Assembly: GCA_049890115.1 (NCBI GenBank)
Contig: JBMHCC010000014.1
Coordinates: forward strand, 1 to 11,157
Reading direction: 5' to 3'
DNA: 11,157 bases
Origin: UBA685 sp049890115
GTDB taxonomy: Bacteria > Pseudomonadota > Alphaproteobacteria > Puniceispirillales > Puniceispirillaceae
The position numbers were made by a program, and so were the translations under genes. Every line of letters begins with the position of its first letter. Position 1 is the stretch's first letter. This document shows, piece by piece, positions 6,880 through 11,157 of this stretch. Under the pieces are notes generated by a model. It did no database searches, was not told the origin of the DNA, and saw nothing but the letters and a program-made list of their open reading frames with translations.

Positions 6880-7740
6880 TTAATCCCGCAATAAATCATT
6901 CACAGATGTTTTTGAACGTGTGCGCTCATCCACCTGCTTGATGATAACAGCACATGATAATGATGGGCCAGGGCTGCCATCTGCTAATGGCTTGCCTGGT
7001 AATGTGCCAGGCACTACCACAGAATAAGCTGGAACACGTCCCATGTGAATTTCACCTGTGACGCGGTTTACAATCTTGGTTGATGCACCGATAAACACAC
7101 CCATTGATAATACAGCGCCTTCTTCGACAACCACGCCCTCAACCACCTCAGAACGGGCGCCGATGAAACAATTATCTTCGATGATCACAGGGCCAGCTTG
7201 TAACGGCTCTAGAACACCGCCAATACCAGCGCCACCAGATAGATGGACGTTTTTGCCAATTTGCGCACATGAGCCAACAGTGGCCCATGTATCAACCATT
7301 GTGCCTTCACCCACATAAGCACCAAGATTAACAAAGCTAGGCATCAGCACTACTGATGGTGCGATAAAGGCTGATTGACGCACAATAGAGCCAGGCACAG
7401 CACGGAAACCAGCTGCCTGAAAGGCTGCGGCATCCCATCCTGAAAATTTGGATGGCACCTTGTCCCACCACACAGATGGCCCTGCTTCAGGATGGCCAGC
7501 ACCGCCATCCATAATAACCATATCATTTAGGCGAAATGATAATAGCACAGCCTTTTTCAGCCATTGATTTACATGCCATTGATGATTGCCTGTTGGTTCA
7601 GCGACACGTGCCTTGCCACTATCCATCAATGCTAATGCGGCATTAACGGCATCACGGACATCACCTTGTGTCTGTGCATTAATCGCATCTCTGTCATCAA
7701 AAGCGGCATCAATTACGGTTTGAAGAGCTGTCATATCCAT
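6880..7740 (-). CDS. dapD: 2,3,4,5-tetrahydropyridine-2,6-dicarboxylate N-succinyltransferase
   Basis: This 286-residue enzyme succinylates tetrahydrodipicolinate with succinyl-CoA, starting the succinylase branch of diaminopimelate synthesis. The N-terminal helical domain (about 1-100, with GDVRDAVNAALALMDSGKARVAEP) precedes a left-handed beta-helix of hexapeptide repeats (about 115-245), including MVDTWATVGSCAQIG (148-162), VHLSGGAGIGGVLEP (165-179) and DNCFIGARSEVVEG (189-202). The C-terminal strand and tail (VVVPGTLPG, 241-249) are present. ATG 7740 is preceded by AAGGGA about 12 bases upstream. The third codon is also ATG but is farther from that site, so 7740 is preferred. Spacing to dapE is 6 bases. 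With dapE this gives two successive steps of the branch, missing only dapC between them. Confidence 0.97.
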   Translation of the reverse strand: MDMTALQTVIDAAFDDRDAINAQTQGDVRDAVNAALALMDSGKARVAEPTGNHQWHVNQWLKKAVLLSFRLNDMVIMDGGAGHPEAGPSVWWDKVPSKFSGWDAAAFQAAGFRAVPGSIVRQSAFIAPSVVLMPSFVNLGAYVGEGTMVDTWATVGSCAQIGKNVHLSGGAGIGGVLEPLQAGPVIIEDNCFIGARSEVVEGVVVEEGAVLSMGVFIGASTKIVNRVTGEIHMGRVPAYSVVVPGTLPGKPLADGSPGPSLSCAVIIKQVDERTRSKTSVNDLLRD

Positions 7741-7770
7741 TGCTAATCATTATCCCTTATTGTGATATGG

Positions 7771-8469
7771 TTATTTAGTTGTGCCAGACAGAATATCTGT
7801 CAGACAAGTTTTTAAATCGGTTGAACGGTAATGTATATAGGGCTGGTCACTACCTTGTTTGGCCCATTCATGATCATGTTCCAGCCAAATTGTCTGCATA
7901 CCTAATTGGGCAGCTGGCTCTAAATTCACAGCCATATCTTCTATCATGACGCTTCTTGCTGGGTTGATACCAGATTGTGCAACAAAAAGCTCATAAGGCC
8001 GCATGGCTGGTTTTGGTTCATGCTCTGCCTGAATAATATCAAAAATCACATCAAAATGATGACGCAGGCCAAAAGCACTCAAGATGTTATCAGCATGTGC
8101 CACCGTGCCATTGGTGAATATATGTTTGCGCCCTGGCAGCTCTGCCAATAATGTATCAAGCGCTACATCATGGCTCACATCACTGAGGTCGATATCATGC
8201 ACATAAGCCAAAAACCCATCAGGGGCCATATTAAATTCGCGCATCAGCCCATGCATTGTGGTGCCATATTCACGAAATAAACGTGTTTTGAGCGTGGCTG
8301 CTTCATCCTGAGAAATCGTGAAATGATCTGCTAGATAATCAGTCATTTTCTGCGCCACTCTGGCAAATAAATTAGAGGCAGCTGGATAGATGGTATTATC
8401 AAGGTCAAATACCCAATCATCTATCGCATCAGGCATCAAATCATCTTTGAGTGAAAAAACAGCGTTCAT
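7771..8469 (-). CDS. HAD-family hydrolase, likely pyrimidine 5'-nucleotidase
   Basis: This 232-residue protein carries the HAD signature: motif I WVFDLDNTIYP with D22 and D24, a helical cap (about 30-110), motif II FTNGT with T119, motif III lysine K153 in EPKPAMRPY, and motif IV IEDMAVNL with E177 and D178. The FDLDNTIYP and TNGT forms and the EPKP segment match the SDT1-like pyrimidine 5'-nucleotidase group, which hydrolyses UMP or CMP in yeast; the substrate here is not proven and related HAD phosphatases remain possible. The ATG at 8469 has AGGAT about 7 bases upstream, better than the alternative Met 12. It lies between argB (85 bases upstream) and dapD (30 bases downstream) on the same strand, a position I recall for this family in other alphaproteobacteria. 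Confidence 0.88.
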   Translation of the reverse strand: MNAVFSLKDDLMPDAIDDWVFDLDNTIYPAASNLFARVAQKMTDYLADHFTISQDEAATLKTRLFREYGTTMHGLMREFNMAPDGFLAYVHDIDLSDVSHDVALDTLLAELPGRKHIFTNGTVAHADNILSAFGLRHHFDVIFDIIQAEHEPKPAMRPYELFVAQSGINPARSVMIEDMAVNLEPAAQLGMQTIWLEHDHEWAKQGSDQPYIHYRSTDLKTCLTDILSGTTK

Positions 8470-8497
8470 GTTACAATCCTAGCACACAGGTAATAAG

Positions 8498-8528
8498 GCT
8501 TTCACAGGGCAATCATCACCATGAAAGC
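8498..8528. repeat. Inverted repeat in the argB-nucleotidase spacer
   Basis: GCTTTCA (8498-8504) and TGAAAGC (8522-8528) are perfect inverted copies around a 17-base loop, in the 85-base spacer (8470-8554) between argB and the nucleotidase gene. On the transcribed minus strand no U-run follows, so it is not an obvious terminator. It could form a weak mRNA hairpin or be chance. Confidence 0.35.
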
Positions 8529-8554
8529 GCTGTTTTTGATTATCTCACCTAGAT

Positions 8555-9445
8555 TTAGTCCTTTGTGATAAGCGTGCCAATACCATGTTCGGTAAATAAT
8601 TCGACAAGAACCGCATGTGGCGCGCGTCCATCCATAATAACAGCGGCTTCTGCGCCATCTTCAACAGCTTTCATACAGGTTTCCAATTTCGGAATCATGC
8701 CGCCACTCACTGTCCCATCTTTAATCAAATCAGCTGCCTTGGACAGATTAATATGTTCAATCAATTTGCCATTCTTATCTTGAATGCCAGCAACATCAGA
8801 TAGCATTAACAGACGGCTTGCCCCAATCGCCCCTGCAATCGCACCAGCTGCTGTATCAGCATTAATATTATAGGTCATGCCATCATCACCAAGGCCAATC
8901 GGCGCCACAACAGGTAATAAATCTTGCGCCATCAAAGCCTGTATCACGGTGATATCAACTTGTTTTGGTGCGCCGACATAACCTAAATCAGCATCATCAT
9001 TAGCTGATAATTTCTGTGCTGTGATAAGATTACCATCCTTGCCAGAAATACCAACAGCCTGACCACCTGCTTTGGCAATCGCGGCCACAAGCGCTTTATT
9101 AATGCCGCCTGATAGCACCATCTCCACCACTGAAATCGTTGCTTCATCTGTGACACGCAAACCATTGACAAAAGATGACTCAATCTCAAGCCGCGATAGC
9201 ATCGAGCCAATTTGTGGACCGCCGCCATGCACAATCACTGGCATGGTGCCAACCTGGCGCAGCAACACCATATCAGCAGCAAAGCTATCAACAAATGCCT
9301 GTTCACCCATGGCATGGCCACCAAATTTAACCGTAATTGGCTTGCCAGCATAGCGGCGCATGAAAGGCAGAGCTTCGATAAGCAAGCCTGCTTTTTCTAG
9401 CCATTGCTGAGATGATTGATGCGCCTTTGGATCTGATGCTGTCAT
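8555..9445 (-). CDS. argB: Acetylglutamate kinase
   Basis: This 296-residue amino-acid kinase phosphorylates N-acetylglutamate with ATP, the second step of arginine synthesis. Visible motifs are VKFGGHAMGE (residues 39-48, K40 for phosphate binding), VHGGGPQIG (72-80) for the substrate, LRVTDEATISVVEMVLSG (96-113), GISGKDGNL (132-140), NINADTAAGAIAGA (193-206), and SGGMIPKLETC (247-257) with K253. The N-terminal stretch WLEKAGLLIEALPFMRRYAGK resembles the extra helix that links dimers into arginine-inhibited hexamers in other bacteria, so feedback inhibition by arginine is likely but inferred. The ATG at 9445 has only a weak purine-rich site upstream (AGATAAGA). A poor promoter-like pair in the 76-base spacer before it (minus strand TTGCAA at 9514-9519, TAGACT at 9491-9496, 17 apart) might add local transcription. 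Confidence 0.97.
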   Translation of the reverse strand: MTASDPKAHQSSQQWLEKAGLLIEALPFMRRYAGKPITVKFGGHAMGEQAFVDSFAADMVLLRQVGTMPVIVHGGGPQIGSMLSRLEIESSFVNGLRVTDEATISVVEMVLSGGINKALVAAIAKAGGQAVGISGKDGNLITAQKLSANDDADLGYVGAPKQVDITVIQALMAQDLLPVVAPIGLGDDGMTYNINADTAAGAIAGAIGASRLLMLSDVAGIQDKNGKLIEHINLSKAADLIKDGTVSGGMIPKLETCMKAVEDGAEAAVIMDGRAPHAVLVELFTEHGIGTLITKD

Positions 9446-9491
9446 AATACTGTCTTATCTTTGCAGTGAGGTTATGGTCTCTTTTAGTTCA

Positions 9492-9508
9492 GTCTAGAAA
9501 AGCTAGAC
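9492..9508. repeat. CTAG-containing inverted repeat between engB and argB
   Basis: GTCTAG (9492-9497) and CTAGAC (9503-9508) form a perfect 6-base stem with a 5-base loop (AAAAG). It lies in the 76-base engB-argB spacer (9446-9521). No U-run follows on the minus strand, so it is not a standard terminator; it may be an operator-like site, an mRNA hairpin or a processing point. Confidence 0.4.
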
Positions 9509-9521
9509 GTGACTTGCAAGG

Positions 9522-10166
9522 CTAGCGCGGCTCAGCCAGCATTGTGATATGGGCACGCAATTCTGCGACACCGCGCCCATCTTGCGATGATGTGATAAAA
9601 AGATGCGGAAAGGCTGCAACATGTTTGGCAACTTCATTTTGTGTTGCTTGATAGGTTTTAGCCAGCTCATCAGCTTTTAATTTATCAGCCTTGGTTAACA
9701 CTAGTGCCCATGATACCGCTGATTCATCAAGCAGATCCATGATCAGTCTGTCACCCTTGCCAATACCACGCCGGCTATCAATCAGCAGCATCACACGTTG
9801 CAAGGTCTGTCTGCCTGCCAAAAATTTACGTGTCAGCTTTGACCATGCCTCAATATCTGTTTTTGGGGCAGAGGCATAACCATAGCCTGGCAAATCAACC
9901 AGATTAAGACGATGTGCCAGATTAAAGAAAATCAGCTGTCTTGTCCGCCCTGGTGTCTGCGATGTTCTGGCAAGTGTTTTGCGCCCTGTTAGCGCATTAA
10001 CAAGTGATGATTTACCAACATTTGAACGACCAGCAAACGCCACCTCAGCACGTTCCATTGGCGCCAAATTATGCATCGAATTAGAGGCAGCGATAAACTG
10101 GCATTCACCAGCAAATAATAACCGACCTGCCTCTATATCTTCATCTGTTAGACTATCTATCATCAT
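9522..10166 (-). CDS. engB: YihA/EngB family ribosome biogenesis GTPase
   Basis: This 214-residue small GTPase belongs to the EngB (YihA, YsxC) family needed for assembly of the large ribosomal subunit. The G motifs are complete and in order: G1 GRSNVGKS (residues 46-53), G2 threonine in TPGRTRQ (71-77), G3 DLPG (91-94) followed by YGYA, G4 TKAD (158-161) and G5 TSS (192-194). Two adjacent ATG codons open the frame (10164-10166 and 10161-10163); AAGGCAGG directly upstream fits the second slightly better, a difference of one residue. The gene follows yidC by 28 bases. Length is normal and the call is secure. Confidence 0.97.
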   Translation of the reverse strand: MMIDSLTDEDIEAGRLLFAGECQFIAASNSMHNLAPMERAEVAFAGRSNVGKSSLVNALTGRKTLARTSQTPGRTRQLIFFNLAHRLNLVDLPGYGYASAPKTDIEAWSKLTRKFLAGRQTLQRVMLLIDSRRGIGKGDRLIMDLLDESAVSWALVLTKADKLKADELAKTYQATQNEVAKHVAAFPHLFITSSQDGRGVAELRAHITMLAEPR

Positions 10167-10194
10167 CCTGCCTTATCGCACAAAGCCGCAGCTC

Positions 10195-11157
10195 TTATTT
10201 GGCAGTTGCTTTTGCCAGCTGGCGGGTAATCCACCATTGCTGCAAAATTGACAATGTATTGTTCCATGTCCAGTAAATCACCAAACCAGCTGGGAAACCT
10301 GCCAAAAGGAAGGTAAAGAACACTGGCATCCACTGGAACACTTTTGCCTGAATAGGATCTGGTGGCGGTGGGTTTAGGCGCATTTGCAATGCCATTGAAA
10401 TACCCATCAAGATTGGCCATAGACCAATATTCAGGAAGCCCGGAATGAAATCTGTCGAATAGGGCAACAGACCAAACAGATTAAATAACGATGTTGGGTC
10501 AATTGCTGATAAATCTTCAATCCAGCCAAAGAAAGGCGTATGGCGCATTTCGATTGAAACATATAGCACCTTATAAAGTGCAAAAAACACAGGTATCTGG
10601 AGCAAAATCGGCAAACAACCAGCTGCAGGATTAACCTTTTCCTGCTTATAAATAGCCATCATTTCCTGATTCAAACGCTGTCTGTCATCACCATATTGTT
10701 CACGCATTTTTTGAATACGTGGTGCCAATGCCCGCATTTTCGCCATCGAGCGATAGGATTTATCAGCCAATGGATACAGGAATAAGCGAATCACAACGGT
10801 AAAGGCCAAAATCGCCATACCAAAATTGCCAAGCAGACCAAAGAACCACTGTAATGCATAAAAGAATGGCTTGGTTAGGAAATAGAACCAGCCAAAATCA
10901 ATCGCTAGATCAAAATTTTCAATGCCAAGCTCTTCTGAATAAGCATCAAGCAATGAAACAACTTTTGCACCAGCGAAGAAATGTGATTCATAAGAGATGC
11001 TCGCACCAGGTGCCAGCACCATAGCCTCACCCAAATAATCAGTCTGATACCGAATCTCAGGGCCAGCCAAAGCACGCATCGAATAATTTGCGAGGCTTGT
11101 TTGTTGTGGGATAAGTGCTGTCAGCCAATATTTATCTGTGATGCCAATCCAGCCGCC
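10195..11157 (-). CDS. yidC: Membrane protein insertase YidC, C-terminal part (5' end outside window)
   Basis: The frame is open from the right edge to a TAA at 10195-10197, giving 320 residues; the Met encoded at 11079 is internal. YidC inserts proteins into the inner membrane, alone or with SecYEG. The visible start GGWIGITDKYWLTALIP is the conserved end of the periplasmic domain. Then come the membrane core: a segment around FGMAILAFTVVIRLFLYPL with the groove arginine (R124 counted from the first visible residue), the cytoplasmic helical hairpin with KMREQYGDDRQRLNQEMMAIYK, the segment PAAGCLPILLQIPVFFALYKVLY, and two final helices including FFTFLLAGFPAGLVIYWTWNN. The tail after QQWWITRQL is short and ends KATAK. 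The N-terminal signal anchor and most of the periplasmic domain lie outside. It heads the visible minus-strand run, with engB 28 bases downstream. Confidence 0.97.
   Translation of the reverse strand, partial: GGWIGITDKYWLTALIPQQTSLANYSMRALAGPEIRYQTDYLGEAMVLAPGASISYESHFFAGAKVVSLLDAYSEELGIENFDLAIDFGWFYFLTKPFFYALQWFFGLLGNFGMAILAFTVVIRLFLYPLADKSYRSMAKMRALAPRIQKMREQYGDDRQRLNQEMMAIYKQEKVNPAAGCLPILLQIPVFFALYKVLYVSIEMRHTPFFGWIEDLSAIDPTSLFNLFGLLPYSTDFIPGFLNIGLWPILMGISMALQMRLNPPPPDPIQAKVFQWMPVFFTFLLAGFPAGLVIYWTWNNTLSILQQWWITRQLAKATAK

Noticed and set aside
8498..8540. Stem with a following T-run on the plus strand, like an intrinsic terminator
   Set aside because: The T-run follows the stem only on the plus strand, and no plus-strand gene is transcribed there; on the transcribed strand the A-run precedes the stem.
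8521..8568. Plus-strand mini-ORF of 15 codons starting MKALFLIIS
   Set aside because: It looks like a signal-peptide start but is very short, lacks a ribosome site, and runs into the antisense of argB.
9491..9519. TTGCAA / TAGACT promoter ahead of argB on the minus strand
   Set aside because: Both boxes match consensus at only four of six positions, so despite the 17-base spacing I mention it under argB but do not list it as a promoter.
10163..10420. Open frame of 85 codons on the minus strand
   Set aside because: It overlaps the end of yidC in another frame and has no recognisable domain; the yidC frame is well conserved there.
1..11157. tRNA, rRNA, CRISPR arrays, insertion sequences or riboswitches
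   Set aside because: Scanning by eye found no cloverleaf, no regularly spaced repeats, no transposase-like protein and no spacer longer than 115 bases to hold a riboswitch.

Overview
The window is a gene-dense stretch of core bacterial chromosome holding fourteen protein-coding genes, of which two are cut by the window edges (dnaX at the left, yidC at the right). The protein sequences and gene order point to an alphaproteobacterium. The dnaX-ybaB-recR, def-fmt-truA and yidC-engB-argB-nucleotidase-dapD-dapE blocks, lying close together, resemble the arrangement known from that class, and the DapE, DapD, ArgB and DnaX tails look alphaproteobacterial. Base composition is moderately AT-rich for the class, which would suit a marine or small-genome lineage, but I cannot name a genus from this sequence.

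Layout, left to right. Positions 1-1560 (+) hold the 3' end of dnaX, then ybaB and recR, a tightly packed replication and repair operon. Positions 1599-2735 (-) hold rmuC, convergent with recR across a short hairpin. A 115-base divergent spacer (2736-2850) carries a good sigma-70-type promoter for def and a possible leaderless promoter for rmuC. Positions 2851-5181 (+) hold def, fmt and truA: formylation of initiator tRNA, deformylation of new proteins, and tRNA pseudouridylation. Positions 5153-11157 (-) hold a long same-strand run, listed here in transcription order: yidC (partial), engB, argB, a HAD-family nucleotidase, dapD, dapE and an unrecognised five-helix membrane protein. The last gene of this run overlaps the 3' end of truA tail to tail by 29 bases.

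Functionally, the right-hand run joins membrane protein insertion (YidC), ribosome assembly (EngB), the second step of arginine synthesis (ArgB), and two consecutive succinylase-branch steps of diaminopimelate and lysine synthesis (DapD, DapE). The left half serves replication, recombination and translation initiation. No gene-free stretch exceeds 115 bases. I see no tRNA, rRNA, CRISPR array, insertion sequence, prophage gene or defence system, and nothing that looks like a new biological system. The points worth a second look are small: an uncharacterised membrane gene at the end of the dap run, overlapping convergent 3' ends, a perfect 14-base duplication across the recR stop codon, short repeats in the DnaX tail, and a possible leaderless rmuC transcript.
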